From Oscillatoriales cyanobacterium PMM_0080 (GTDB lineage Bacteria > Cyanobacteriota > Cyanobacteriia > Cyanobacteriales > Microcoleaceae): a stretch of DNA of 64,000 bases. The position numbers and the translations under genes are program-made. Below are positions 52,110 through 60,886 of this stretch, one piece after another; within the stretch, counting starts at the first letter, position 1; every line of letters begins with the position of its first letter. The notes beneath the pieces were generated by a model. That model saw only the letters and a program-made list of their open reading frames with translations, was not told where the DNA came from and searched no databases. The stretch covers positions 1-64,000 of the forward strand of contig CASBQF010000019.1 in the NCBI GenBank assembly GCA_949127775.1. The letters are read 5' to 3'.

Positions 52110-53165
52110 CTATCGAGCGTGTCTCCAAACTTTCCAGCTAGCGTATCCCAACAAACTTGTCGCACCCATAGCATAAATAATGCCGCTGGGAACCGAAAAA
52201 GCCAGGGCTAAACTTCCTACCCAAAGTGTCAGGGCGTAAATAAACAAAACCGCAAATCGATGGGATAATCCTGCATCCAGCAATCGGTGGTGGAGGTGGC
52301 GTTTGTCAGCAATAAACGGTGATTTGCCGTTACGGAGTCGATCGAGAATCACCGCCGACATATCTAAAATCGGTACAGCTAAAATTAAATATGGCAGCAA
52401 CACAGAAGTAACAGCCGTAGTTTTAACTAACCCAATTACTCCGACTCCAGCCAGAGTAAACCCGATAAAATAAGCCCCGCCATCTCCCATAAAAATTTGA
52501 GCCGGATTGAAATTGTAGCGCAGAAAACCCAAGGCCCCGCCAGCTAAAGCCGCTGCAATTAAGGCCGCAGCCGGTTGGTGCATTGATAAACTGACAATCA
52601 GCATTACAACTGCTGCAATCCCTGAAACTCCGGCTGCTAAACCGTCCAAACCATCAATCCAGTTGATGGCGTTGGCCATACCGACGAGCCAAATCACGGT
52701 AATTGGCAAGCTCAGCCAGCCAAGATTCGTCATTCCCAGGGAGGGAACTGTCAAAAACTCGATTTGTACGCCTGCCATCCAAGCGATGCTGGATACTCCA
52801 ATTTGCATGAGCAAGCGTTTTATGGCTGAGAGTGAAAATAGGTCGTCTGCTAAACCGATGAGGAAGAATCCGATGCCGCCGAGGGTGACTCCCCAAATTT
52901 GGTATTCATCTTTGGGATTGAGAACTTGCCCGCTAGCATCGATGAAGCCTCCACAGAGCCAGACAATTAAAAGAGCAAGGATAGTGCCTAGAAAGATGGA
53001 TACTCCTCCCAAGCGCACCATTGGGCGCTGGTGGACTTTTCGATCGCCTGGTCGATCGACTCGCCCGCTTTTGAGACCAATGGTTTTGACTATTGGCGTA
53101 CTCCAGAGGACGAAGATCGCAGAAACCAGAAAGGCTAGTAAGTGGTAGAACAGATGGTGGGGCAT
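52110..53165 (-). CDS. WecA/TagO-type polyprenyl-phosphate sugar-1-phosphate transferase
   Basis: A 351-residue integral membrane enzyme of the MraY/WecA superfamily that transfers a sugar-1-phosphate, usually GlcNAc-1-P, from UDP to undecaprenyl phosphate, starting glycan synthesis. About eleven hydrophobic segments. Key motifs: KVHQRPMVRLGGVSIFLG, FLIGLADDLFSLSAIKRLL (Asp-Asp), NAINWIDGLDGLAAGVSGIA, IFMGDGGAYFIGFTLAGVGV and the carbohydrate-recognition KRHLHHRLLDAGLSHR. The last is WecA/TagO-like, not MraY. Start ATG at 53165. Confidence 0.92.
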   Translation of the reverse strand: MPHHLFYHLLAFLVSAIFVLWSTPIVKTIGLKSGRVDRPGDRKVHQRPMVRLGGVSIFLGTILALLIVWLCGGFIDASGQVLNPKDEYQIWGVTLGGIGFFLIGLADDLFSLSAIKRLLMQIGVSSIAWMAGVQIEFLTVPSLGMTNLGWLSLPITVIWLVGMANAINWIDGLDGLAAGVSGIAAVVMLIVSLSMHQPAAALIAAALAGGALGFLRYNFNPAQIFMGDGGAYFIGFTLAGVGVIGLVKTTAVTSVLLPYLILAVPILDMSAVILDRLRNGKSPFIADKRHLHHRLLDAGLSHRFAVLFIYALTLWVGSLALAFSVPSGIIYAMGATSLLGYASWKVWRHAR

Positions 53166-53725
53166 CTGAAATTAATTTTAAATAGTGCGGACAATTATAC
53201 TGTCAGGCAGAGTCTACTACATTTCAGATGGCTTATCACAAGGAAGCATCTTTAAGTGCGACTGGGGGTTTGGGAGCCGGAGATTTACCGGAGTGGAAGT
53301 TGCAGGATCGGAAATTGTGAGGTTTTTAACTTACAGCAGGTTGCAAGTTTATGAGGTACTATCAATATCCCGTAGGGACACGGCAATGCCGTGTCCCCAC
53401 AAGAGCTACGTACCTCACATACCCGAACATTGCTGTATAACTCTCGAATTAAGGGCTAGTAAATCGATCTTTCGATCGCGAAATAGTCGATCGATATTTA
53501 GCAAACGAGCCTAGTTGAATGGTATTTTTCACGATCGACAAATACCATTACTCAAACCAGCCCCGCCCGACAAATATCTTCAGTAAAAAACGCCTTTCGC
53601 GAGCGATGTTTTTGGTCAAAACCGCCGATCGAGATCGCTACCCACCACTTTCAATCTTTTGTGGCTCTTTTACCTTTTTACCCGTACACTTCCAACTACC
53701 AATTCCCCGTCATGGATCAGGAAAA
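53166..53725. other. Intergenic region with one palindrome and a tiny open frame
   Basis: A 30-codon frame, 53228-53320 on the plus strand (MAYHKEASLSATGGLGAGDL...), has protein-like composition but no clear ribosome site and is not called. A GGGACACGGCA palindrome follows at 53375-53397. The frame at 53519-53734 shows no family signal. Confidence 0.4.
53375..53397. repeat. 23-bp palindrome (ACGGCAnTGCCGT family)
   Basis: GGGACACGGCA and TGCCGTGTCCC are perfectly complementary around a single A. Flanked by GAGGTAC (53354-53360) and GTACCTC (53409-53415) in inverted orientation, suggesting a larger element. Confidence 0.6.
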
Positions 53726-55009
53726 TTAAGCTAGTGCTGGCACTCTCAAGGACAAGTGCGGATATAACGGGAAGCGACCGCAAAGTGCCGCAACTCGCCG
53801 CAGACAATCGGCGGCGACGCTTTCATCTTCGGGATTCAGGAGTCGATCGGCAATAATATTACCAATCTCGGTAAATTCAGGAGTTCCCATTCCCCTCGTC
53901 GTCATCGCCGCCGAACCGAGTCTCAAACCGCTGGTGACAAAAGGCGATGCCGGATCGAAAGGCACGGTATTTTTATTAGCAGTAATGTTCACACCGCTGA
54001 CTAATCGATCGGCTACTTTGCCTGTCATATTGACCGATTGCAAATCAATTAACATTAAGTGATTGTCAGTGCCACCGGAAACGAGTTTTAAACCCCGCTT
54101 CTGCAACTGTGCAGCTAAAGCGCGCGCATTTTCAATTACTTGACCGGAATAAGTTGTAAATTCTGGCTTTAATGCTTCACCGAAAGCTACTGCTTTGCCC
54201 GCAATCACGTGTTCCAAAGGCCCACCCTGAGAGCCAGGAAACACAGCTTTATCAAACTTTTTGCCTAGTTCTATGTCATTTGTCAAAATCAAGCCACCAC
54301 GGGGGCCGCGCAGGGTTTTGTGAGTGGTAGTTGTGACTGCATGACAGTGCTGAATCGGGCTGGGGTGGTGGCCTGTGGCGACTAACCCGGCGATGTGGGC
54401 GATATCGGCGAGCAGATAAGCTCCAATTTCGTCCGCGATCGCTCTAAACTTCTCAAAGTTGATAATTCGCGAATAAGCTGAATAGCCGCAAATTAGCAAT
54501 TTTGGTCGGTTTGCTTTGGCCTGTGCCAAAATTTCGTCGTAGTCTAACTGTTCTGTTTCTTTGCTGACACCGTAGTGAAAAGCTTTGAACCATTTACCAG
54601 ATACGTTGACCGGCGAACCGTGAGTCAAGTGTCCGCCGTGGGACAAATCCATGCCCATAATGCCGTCCCCTGGCTCTAGCAAACTCAAAAACACTGCAAA
54701 GTTAGCTTGAGCACCGGAGTGGGGCTGGACGTTGGCGTGAGCGGCTCCAAAAAGCTGTTTGGCGCGATCGATCGCAATTTGCTCGATGCCGTCAATAAAT
54801 TCACAGCCGCCGTAGTAGCGTTTGGTTGGGAGTCCTTCGGCGTACTTATTTGTTAGCACAGAGCCTTGAGCTGCCATTACCGCTGCGGAGGTAAAGTTTT
54901 CGCTGGCGATGAGCTCTAGGTGATCTCGCTGGCGCCCGAGCTCTTGCCCGATTAAATCAGCAATTAGCGGATCGGTTTTGGAAAGAAAGTCAAAGTTAGA
55001 GTCCGTCAC
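53726..55009 (-). CDS. glyA: Serine hydroxymethyltransferase
   Basis: A 427-residue pyridoxal-phosphate enzyme interconverting serine and glycine with tetrahydrofolate; central to one-carbon metabolism and, in a phototroph, to photorespiratory carbon. Motifs: [60 protein letters not shown] and [15 protein letters not shown] with the PLP-binding Lys. I start at the GTG on 55009 ([19 protein letters not shown]), which matches the family N-terminus; the frame extends to a possible start at 55063 with 18 unlikely residues. Confidence 0.95.
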   Translation of the reverse strand: MTDSNFDFLSKTDPLIADLIGQELGRQRDHLELIASENFTSAAVMAAQGSVLTNKYAEGLPTKRYYGGCEFIDGIEQIAIDRAKQLFGAAHANVQPHSGAQANFAVFLSLLEPGDGIMGMDLSHGGHLTHGSPVNVSGKWFKAFHYGVSKETEQLDYDEILAQAKANRPKLLICGYSAYSRIINFEKFRAIADEIGAYLLADIAHIAGLVATGHHPSPIQHCHAVTTTTHKTLRGPRGGLILTNDIELGKKFDKAVFPGSQGGPLEHVIAGKAVAFGEALKPEFTTYSGQVIENARALAAQLQKRGLKLVSGGTDNHLMLIDLQSVNMTGKVADRLVSGVNITANKNTVPFDPASPFVTSGLRLGSAAMTTRGMGTPEFTEIGNIIADRLLNPEDESVAADCLRRVAALCGRFPLYPHLSLRVPALA

Positions 55010-55193
55010 AATAATCAACCTCTTAAGAAATTTGGGGATTGGGAATTGGCGATCTTGTACCATACTATGGATTTCGCACCAGTGACCGAAATATTACGTT
55101 GTGTTCAGGTTAAGCTCTTTGTCCCAAACTCCTGACCTACAATGAAACTACTGGTGTGAAACCTGTCGAAGGTATCAAATGTTAGTCATTTTA

Positions 55194-55376
55194 ATGGAAA
55201 ATCAGATGATTTCCCCTCAGTGTGTTTGCCAAGGTTGTTTGTTGGCCGATCGCACGGGCCAACCGCGCTGGAGCGGTGGAGAGCTTCGCTGTGGCCATCC
55301 AGTTGCCAAACCTACAGAAAATTTGCCCGATCGATACGAGTGTCAAATGGGCTTCGTCATTGCCAATATTAAATAA
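55194..55376 (+). CDS. Small cysteine-rich protein, possible zinc ribbon
   Basis: A 60-residue frame from the ATG at 55194 (MENQMISPQCVCQGCLLADR). Five Cys are arranged as CVCQGC, then CGHP and YECQMGF, which could bind a metal. The layout looks like a short conserved cyanobacterial hypothetical. A start at 55179 is possible. Divergent from glyA with ~185 bases between starts. Function unknown. Confidence 0.6.
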   Translation: MENQMISPQCVCQGCLLADRTGQPRWSGGELRCGHPVAKPTENLPDRYECQMGFVIANIK

Positions 55377-55574
55377 TTATGGGGCATCGAGCATCAGCCT
55401 GCACAGGGCATGGGCATGGGCAGTGACTATTGAAGCCGACTTGATATAAATACCTCTGAATCTACTCGGCTTGCTCGTGTGGGAAAATTCCGGGCGAGTC
55501 GGAACTGAGCCTACTGCGTTATGCTGAATTTAATAGGAATTAATAGTTCACCGATCGACTCAGGAGAGTTCATT

Positions 55575-56048
55575 ATGACTTGGCGCGGGTCTACAACTGT
55601 TCCAGACCGAATTTTTGCTTCTTTGCCTTACTTGCTACCGCTGATTGACGGGCTTGCCTTTGGCAGGTATCTGTTTACACAGTTTCCTGTCCTACAACTG
55701 TTGTTGATACCGCTATCTCCATTGATTCAAATTTATAGTTTGCCCTTTGCTAGCTTGATTATTTTCTTTGCCCTGTATTTAGGGGTAGTTAGAAACGAAA
55801 ACATTAGTCACTTCATTCGTTTTAATGCGATGCAGGCGATTCTTTTAGACATTGTTTTGATGCTATGCGGTCTAGTTTTGCCAATTTTTTCAAAAGGCTT
55901 CCAAGTCGCATTTATTGCAGAAACTCTGTATAATATGGTGTTTTTAGGCGCTTTGGCTGCATTTTTCTATGCAGTTATTCAGTCGGCATTGGGACGCTAT
56001 GCAGAAATTCCGCCGCTTTCGGATGCTGTTTATATGCAGGTACGATAG
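55575..56048 (+). CDS. Tic20-family membrane protein
   Basis: A 157-residue membrane protein of the Tic20 family; the chloroplast member is part of the inner-envelope protein-import machinery, and the cyanobacterial role is not settled. It starts MTWRGSTTVPDRIFASLPYL, with YLLPLIDGLAFGRYLF, four hydrophobic segments and the family hallmark NENISHFIRFNAMQAILLDI (about 80-99). The ATG at 55575 is chosen because AGGAGAG lies seven bases upstream; the frame is open from 55521. Confidence 0.9.
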   Translation: MTWRGSTTVPDRIFASLPYLLPLIDGLAFGRYLFTQFPVLQLLLIPLSPLIQIYSLPFASLIIFFALYLGVVRNENISHFIRFNAMQAILLDIVLMLCGLVLPIFSKGFQVAFIAETLYNMVFLGALAAFFYAVIQSALGRYAEIPPLSDAVYMQVR

Positions 56049-56175
56049 TCAGTAGTTATTGGTTATTTGTTGGTTGTTATTTGTTGGTTGTTATTTGTTG
56101 GTTGTTATTTGTTATTCGGATCGAAACTAATAACCAATAACTAATAACCAATAACCAATAACTAATAACCAATAA

Positions 56176-56949
56176 CTAATAACTAATGACTGTATTTTCC
56201 AGACTACCAATGCCTTCTATTTCAATGCGAACTCGATCGCCTATTTGCAGCGGCCCTACTCCTTGGGGCGTTCCAGTCAGAATCACATCGCCGGGATTTA
56301 GGGTCATGATTTGACTGATGTAGGAGACGAGAAAGTCTGGGCAAAATACCATGCGATCGATCGCAGATGACTGTACCGGTCGATCGCTCCCATTGACAAA
56401 AGTCTGCAATTGTGCAGCGGGACTGAGTTCGCGGACAATCCAAGGCCCCAAGGGACAAAACGTATCGAAACCTTTGGCCCGAACCCATTGATTATCCCGC
56501 TTTTGCAAATCTCTAGCTGTTACGTCATTGGCGATCGTATAGCCCCAAATTTTGCCATGTGCTTGTTCGGGAGTGCAGTTGACGCAATGTTCGCCAATCA
56601 CCAGGGCTAATTCTCCTTCATAGTCTATCCTTTCCGACTGCTGCGGATAGCGAATCGCTGCACCTGCTGCGATGACAGCACTGGGCGGCTTGAAAAACAG
56701 CAGAGGTTCAGCAGGTACGGAACTACCCATTTCCGCGGCATGATCGCTATAATTTTTGCCGACGCCGATAATTTTTGAGGGAGAGCACGGGGCGAGAATT
56801 TGGTAACTCTCTGGTGAAAGTTCCAAATCAGTTGGTTGTCCTTGTAACCAGGGAGGTGCATCAAATACTTGAACGTTACGGCTCAGTTGCAGTAAACCGT
56901 AATGGATGTTTCCTTTTGTTGTTTTAACTCGAACATAGCGTTTTGCCAT
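56176..56949 (-). CDS. Fumarylacetoacetate hydrolase (FAH) family protein
   Basis: A 257-residue FAH-fold metal-dependent enzyme. Motifs: SKIIGVGKNYSDHAAEMGS, LLFFKPPSAVIAAGAAIRYP, IDYEGELALVIGEHC (Glu ligands), GYTIANDVTARDLQKRDNQW, KGFDTFCPLGPWIV and GDVILTGTPQGVGPLQIGDR. Members include acylpyruvases and oxaloacetate tautomerase or decarboxylase; the substrate is not apparent. Start ATG at 56949. It is 13 bases downstream of the cyclo-ligase gene on the same strand, so they probably form an operon. Confidence 0.92.
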   Translation of the reverse strand: MAKRYVRVKTTKGNIHYGLLQLSRNVQVFDAPPWLQGQPTDLELSPESYQILAPCSPSKIIGVGKNYSDHAAEMGSSVPAEPLLFFKPPSAVIAAGAAIRYPQQSERIDYEGELALVIGEHCVNCTPEQAHGKIWGYTIANDVTARDLQKRDNQWVRAKGFDTFCPLGPWIVRELSPAAQLQTFVNGSDRPVQSSAIDRMVFCPDFLVSYISQIMTLNPGDVILTGTPQGVGPLQIGDRVRIEIEGIGSLENTVISY

Positions 56950-56962
56950 AATATTTTAGATT

Positions 56963-57541
56963 TTAGATTTTGGATTTTAGATTACCACTTTCTGTGCAAA
57001 TTCCGTGCAGCGGTTTGTCCCAGGAGTCAACTGGTAGTTTGGCGAGCAAGGCAAATTCAAAGATAATGCCGATCGCCATTTTTGATTCCCACTCAGCTAA
57101 ACTGAGCATTCTGTCATAGTAGCCACCGCCGTAGCCCAAGCGATAGCCGCGAACATCGCAACCTACAGCCGGTACGAGGATTAAATCTACTTCTGAGTGG
57201 TCTATTTTAGGAGCATCAGGCAGCGGTTCTTGGATGCCATAAGCGACCGTATGTAAAGCATCTCCGGGCTGCCAGATGTGCCAGGATAGCTGTTTGCCGA
57301 CACAGCGTGGAAATCCCCATTTTTTGGGGATGGTAAATAGAGGACTTAAATCTGGTTCTTGGCGAAAGCTAAAGTAGGCAAGAATTGTTTTTGCTTGGGT
57401 AAATAGGGGCGAGTTTTGTAGGTGGTTGCAAAGTCGATCGCTCTTTTCTCTCCATTCTTGTGCTGATAGGGATTTGCGGGTGTTCAGGAGCGATTTTCTT
57501 AATTCGGTTTTAGTTAATGAAGGTTCAGGAGTATTCATCAT
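56963..57541 (-). CDS. 5-formyltetrahydrofolate cyclo-ligase
   Basis: A 192-residue enzyme that converts 5-formyl-THF to 5,10-methenyl-THF with ATP, recycling a folate that inhibits serine hydroxymethyltransferase (glyA is 1.5 kb to the left). Conserved parts: TKTELRKSLLNTRKSLSAQE, KTILAYFSFRQEPDLSPLF and the nucleotide/folate site RGYRLGYGGGYYDRMLS. I start at the ATG on 57541 (MMNTPEPSLTK); the frame extends to 57577. Upstream lies a perfect 15-bp hairpin. Confidence 0.93.
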   Translation of the reverse strand: MMNTPEPSLTKTELRKSLLNTRKSLSAQEWREKSDRLCNHLQNSPLFTQAKTILAYFSFRQEPDLSPLFTIPKKWGFPRCVGKQLSWHIWQPGDALHTVAYGIQEPLPDAPKIDHSEVDLILVPAVGCDVRGYRLGYGGGYYDRMLSLAEWESKMAIGIIFEFALLAKLPVDSWDKPLHGICTESGNLKSKI

Positions 57542-57568
57542 ACAGTCATGAAAAATCGTTGGTAGTGA

Positions 57569-57605
57569 GGAATGCAAGTCCTTGAATTTTAAGGACTTGC
57601 ATTCC
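57569..57605. repeat. Perfect 15-bp hairpin of the AAGTCC repeat family
   Basis: GGAATGCAAGTCCTT (57569-57583) and AAGGACTTGCATTCC (57591-57605) pair perfectly around seven bases. It lies between the cyclo-ligase start and the end of the TetR-type gene and may terminate the latter. The sequence GGAATGCAAGTCCTC recurs beside the IS element at 910-924. Confidence 0.65.
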
Positions 57606-57644
57606 GAAATATCGAGCCAATCTTATTATGGTAGTTTGATTTGT

Positions 57645-58991
57645 CTAGGATTTGCGATCGAGACGAATCGCTTGTTCCAAAGCAGTTTTTTCCCTGGATC
57701 TCCGCACGTAAGGCTGCAACTTAGCAACATCCCAGCCAGTCAAAATCTGCATATCTTCCAAATTCATCCCCCGCATTAACATCTCCACGCACCAGGTTTG
57801 TTGAGTTTGTTCGATCGCGATTGCCTCTGCTTCAACACCAACTAATCCCGCAATCAATTCTTCCCACAACTCTACTAAATCATTTTCCGACAGCGGTTTT
57901 CCAGTTCGATTTAAAAACAAAGCTGACTCGCTGTCTTTCCGGCTTTTCAACCACTGAGTCAGCGGATTGTTAGTATAAGAACCGTAGCGCTTGCCCAAAA
58001 TCCACTGATTGACGGGAACTTGCCGCCCCAAACCTTGGGTGACTTGCAGCAGTTGTTGGTGAGAATCGCTGATGTGGTGCGATCGCCCCAACCCAACAAT
58101 CTCATTTGCACTCAATCCCGATCCAAACAAAACATATACTAAAGCATATTGTGGCATTCCCAGCTTTTTAGCCCGCTGCAAAATACTGCCGACTAAATTT
58201 GCTGGCAAATCTGACACATTTTCCCCAGCAGTTTTTTTAGTCGTTAACTCCGATTTAATAGTAGATTGATTCTGGGCGATCGGGCGATCGAGAATTTGAG
58301 CATCCACCCCACCAGACGACAAAATCGTAGCTTCCACCTTCCGATCCTCACTCAAAAAACTAACATTCTCCTTTTCTTCCTTCTCATCAAAAGACGATAC
58401 AGCCCCGTGCAAAAACAGCGTGACCAAATTTTCCAAAAAATCCTCCCGATCCTGCCAAAGTTCGTGAAATTCGCTAGTAAACTCAATCACCGCATATCCC
58501 ACCAACATCCCATTGAGTAAACTCGCCAGCTTTTCGGCGCTCAAATTCGTGTGCAACTTCTCGCGATCGATCGCAGCAGCAAAATATTCCGCTGCGTAGC
58601 GGTTGACTTCCGTAAAGCCTCTACCCAAAGCCGCCCGATTTTCTGCGGGGTACTTTCCTGCTTCGCCCACCACCGATCGCACGACTTCGGGAACCCTTTC
58701 TAGGGATTCCAAACACGCAATAGCGTAGTCTTTGAGGGCTTCGTGAATGCTGCTAGTCTGATTTGTCCGATCGACTAAACTTTCACCCAACTTAGTAAAT
58801 ACGGCAGCCTCTTCAATGACTGCCAAAAGCAAGCCGTGCTTGCTTCCAAACTGCCGAAATAGCGTTACCTCATTAACTTCAGCTAATTCTGCAATTTGCT
58901 TAGTCGTGGTTTCGGTAACTCCCCGAGAGACAAATAACTCTAGCGCTGCACCGATTAAACGCTGCCGAGTTGGATTCCGTTGAGCGGCCAT
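57645..58991 (-). CDS. TetR-family regulator fused to a tyrosine-recombinase-like domain
   Basis: About 448 residues. The N-terminal part (1-60) is a TetR DNA-binding domain: PTRQRLIGAALELFVSRGVT and TTKQIAELAEVNEVTLFRQF, followed by a helical ligand-binding-like region to ~210 and a low-complexity linker (~210-255). The C-terminal ~190 residues look like an integrase catalytic fold: LVYVLFGSGLSANEIVGLGR (where integrases have GLRxxE), LFLNRTGKPLSENDLVELWE, CVEMLMRGMNLEDMQILTGW (GHxxxxT-like) and PYVRRSREKTALEQA. The box I Arg is Ser and the HxxR set is missing, so recombinase activity is unlikely. Divergent from desC; its ATG at 58991 is chosen over TTG 59003. A palindrome lies in front of it. 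Confidence 0.8.
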   Translation of the reverse strand: MAAQRNPTRQRLIGAALELFVSRGVTETTTKQIAELAEVNEVTLFRQFGSKHGLLLAVIEEAAVFTKLGESLVDRTNQTSSIHEALKDYAIACLESLERVPEVVRSVVGEAGKYPAENRAALGRGFTEVNRYAAEYFAAAIDREKLHTNLSAEKLASLLNGMLVGYAVIEFTSEFHELWQDREDFLENLVTLFLHGAVSSFDEKEEKENVSFLSEDRKVEATILSSGGVDAQILDRPIAQNQSTIKSELTTKKTAGENVSDLPANLVGSILQRAKKLGMPQYALVYVLFGSGLSANEIVGLGRSHHISDSHQQLLQVTQGLGRQVPVNQWILGKRYGSYTNNPLTQWLKSRKDSESALFLNRTGKPLSENDLVELWEELIAGLVGVEAEAIAIEQTQQTWCVEMLMRGMNLEDMQILTGWDVAKLQPYVRRSREKTALEQAIRLDRKS

Positions 58992-58998
58992 AATAAAT

Positions 58999-59015
58999 TG
59001 CAAGCGTTACTTGCA
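58999..59015. promoter_or_regulatory. Candidate TetR operator between regulator and desC
   Basis: TGCAAG and CTTGCA are inverted repeats separated by CGTTA (17 bp in all), eight bases in front of the regulator's start codon. A related half-site pattern, GTAAGTAAAACTTGC, lies at 59048-59062. The position suits autoregulation and control of the divergent desaturase gene. Not proven. Confidence 0.5.
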
Positions 59016-59176
59016 TAAAAAGGAAACGCCTGTTAAGCTAAATATGTAAGTAAAACTTGCACTTCCTGTTCCACCTGTAACCGTATGCTTTCGCGAGCAT
59101 CAGTTTTAACCAGTGTATAGGGGAAGGCAGATCGATGTTTTGTCAGCAGAGCGCCGTTATCTAAAATAAAGACTTC

Positions 59177-60037
59177 ATGACTTATAATTCCGTCGAAACG
59201 GCCCTTGAGGGCAAACAGTCGATCGCATTTAACTGGACGACTGCGGCATTTTTTGGGATAATACACGGCTTAGCATTATTAGCCCCCTGGTTTTTTTCTT
59301 GGTCTGCTTTAGGTGTAGCGATATTTCTGCACTGGCTGTTTGGCAGCATTGGGATTTGCTTGGGATATCACCGAATGTTAACTCATCGTAGCTTCCAAGT
59401 GCCTAAATGGCTAGAATATGCGATCGTCACAATAGGTGCTTTAGCCTTACAAGGCGGGCCAATTTTTTGGGTTTCTGGGCATCGGCAGCATCACCTTTAT
59501 ACAGAAGATAACGATCAAGATCCTTACTCCGCACGGCGCGGTTTTTGGTGGAGTCATATGATATGGATCTTTTACCCGCACCAAAAGTTTTTTGATTACG
59601 AAACTTACAAAAAATACGCTCCAGATTTAGCGAAAGATCCATTTTACCGCTGGTTAGATCGCAACTTTTTGATACTACAAATTCCTGTAGGAATCTTGCT
59701 GTACCTAATTGGTGGTTGGTCATTTGTGATTTACGGCGTATTTCTCAGGGCCGTTTTGCTGTGGCATAGCACTTGGTTAATCAACTCTGCCAGCCATATG
59801 ACAGGCTACCGCACATTCAAGTCCCAAGACAATTCTCGAAACCTTTGGTGGGCAGCAATTCTCACCTACGGAGAAGGCTGGCACAACAACCATCACGCTT
59901 ATCCGAACGTAGCAAAAGCTGGATGGAAATGGTGGGAAATTGATATGACTTGGTGGGCGATTAAAATTTTGCAAGTGCTGGGTTTAGCCAAGAAAGTGAT
60001 ACTGCCACCACGAATTGCTACCGATTCAAAGTTTTAA
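59177..60037 (+). CDS. desC: Acyl-lipid delta-9 desaturase (DesC-type)
   Basis: A 286-residue membrane di-iron desaturase that introduces the first double bond into membrane-lipid acyl chains. The three His boxes are present: GYHRMLTHRS (about 64-73), HRQHH (about 101-105) and GWHNNHH (about 234-240). Hydrophobic pairs lie at ~22-60 and ~160-200. Length and the end (WWAIKILQVLGLAKK) are typical of cyanobacterial DesC. It is preceded by 116 bases of leader and, further left, the TetR-type gene on the opposite strand with its palindrome, which suggests control of membrane fluidity. Other DesC-type specificities cannot be excluded. Confidence 0.92.
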   Translation: MTYNSVETALEGKQSIAFNWTTAAFFGIIHGLALLAPWFFSWSALGVAIFLHWLFGSIGICLGYHRMLTHRSFQVPKWLEYAIVTIGALALQGGPIFWVSGHRQHHLYTEDNDQDPYSARRGFWWSHMIWIFYPHQKFFDYETYKKYAPDLAKDPFYRWLDRNFLILQIPVGILLYLIGGWSFVIYGVFLRAVLLWHSTWLINSASHMTGYRTFKSQDNSRNLWWAAILTYGEGWHNNHHAYPNVAKAGWKWWEIDMTWWAIKILQVLGLAKKVILPPRIATDSKF

Positions 60038-60136
60038 TTTTTAGTCGCGATGCAGCAACAGTAATTTAGTTGATAAACCCGGTTGATTTAATCAATTGGG
60101 TTGATCGGATTTTGGGTATTGCGACTTAGTTTTCTG

Positions 60137-60155
60137 ATAACCTTATATCAAAAGC
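60137..60155 (+). repeat. Left copy of a 19-bp direct repeat flanking two accessory genes
   Basis: ATAACCTTATATCAAAAGC, identical to 60815-60833. The 660 bases between them contain exactly the overlapping gene pair 60198-60777. Confidence 0.75.
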
Positions 60156-60197
60156 ATCTTTTTGGTCTAAAAGGCGATCGCCCTAATTATTCTTCAC

Positions 60198-60455
60198 TCA
60201 AACTATTTCCGAAGCTAAAAGCCTACCATCAACTCGCTCATATTCATCTTCCAGTAGCCACGAATGAGCCTCATCGTAACTTGAACCTAAAAACAGCAGT
60301 TTATAATTCGGCGATGGCTCGTAAATACCACACTTACTATTTTTGCCACCCACTAACATCAGAATCCGAGGCGGGAAAACAATCGGATCAACCCACAACT
60401 CGATAAATTCCCAATCATTGACTTGTTCGACGAGGCTTTGTGCGGGGGATAACAT
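60198..60455 (-). CDS. Small acidic protein, possible immunity partner
   Basis: An 85-residue acidic protein (MLSPAQSLVEQVNDWEFIEL, and near the end SSYDEAHSWLLEDEYERVDG). It has no membrane segment and no motif I recognise. Its start overlaps the 3' end of the preceding gene by 41 bases, so the two are translationally linked. The combination of a small acidic product and tight coupling to a toxin-like gene suggests an immunity or antitoxin role, by analogy with polymorphic toxin systems. Confidence 0.55.
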   Translation of the reverse strand: MLSPAQSLVEQVNDWEFIELWVDPIVFPPRILMLVGGKNSKCGIYEPSPNYKLLFLGSSYDEAHSWLLEDEYERVDGRLLASEIV

Positions 60456-60777
60456 GGTAATTATCAGTTCCTTTGATGATTTTAATTTCTGCGTAATATA
60501 GCGGAATGCGACTGCCGTCGGCTCTGATTTGATGACCTATAGGATAATCAAAGTATAGCCCGTAGCGATCGTAGTCATCGGTTTCATCCTCAATCCCTGT
60601 AAGCTCTCCTCTATCTATAATAGCTTGTATCACTAAATCCATTGTGGCTCTGTCATTAAAAACATGAGCTTTTTCTTCTTTTCTCAGCAGTCTTTGTACC
60701 TGTGGCGTTTCGGGAAGATGTTTGTCAAATAAACTGGTTCTTGGGTCTGGTGTTAGTTCGCGGTTAATGCCACTCAT
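60415..60777 (-). CDS. Toxin-like C-terminal module protein
   Basis: A 120-residue basic-ended protein: MSGINRELTPDPRTSLFDKH followed by LPETPQVQRLLRKEEKAHVF, DRYGLYFDYPIGHQIRADGS, IPLYYAEIKIIKGTDNYHVI and PRTKPRR. The His-Val-Phe, Tyr-Gly-Leu and final His-x-Ile-Pro-Arg-Thr pattern resembles the stand-alone or C-terminal effector modules of polymorphic toxins that I recall from cyanobacteria, but I cannot assign a Pfam name with certainty. It is not preceded by a secretion or delivery domain. It overlaps the small acidic gene, and both sit between 19-bp direct repeats. Confidence 0.55.
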   Translation of the reverse strand: MSGINRELTPDPRTSLFDKHLPETPQVQRLLRKEEKAHVFNDRATMDLVIQAIIDRGELTGIEDETDDYDRYGLYFDYPIGHQIRADGSRIPLYYAEIKIIKGTDNYHVIPRTKPRRTSQ

Positions 60778-60814
60778 TAACTAATTATATAGGATACTCG
60801 CAATTGATCCTACC

Positions 60815-60833
60815 ATAACCTTATATCAAAAGC
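60815..60833 (+). repeat. Right copy of the 19-bp direct repeat
   Basis: ATAACCTTATATCAAAAGC, identical to 60137-60155. Confidence 0.75.
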
Positions 60834-60886
60834 GCCCTGAATTGAATTGAGGAGCGAGCGCTTTTAAATAACAGAACACAGGATAT

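Noticed and set aside
53228-53320. 30-codon frame starting MAYHKEASLSATGG
   Set aside because: Protein-like composition, but no ribosome site or recognised homologue; left as a possible fragment only.
59033-59266. 77-codon minus-strand frame over the desC leader
   Set aside because: Antisense to the desC start and through the operator region; no family signal.
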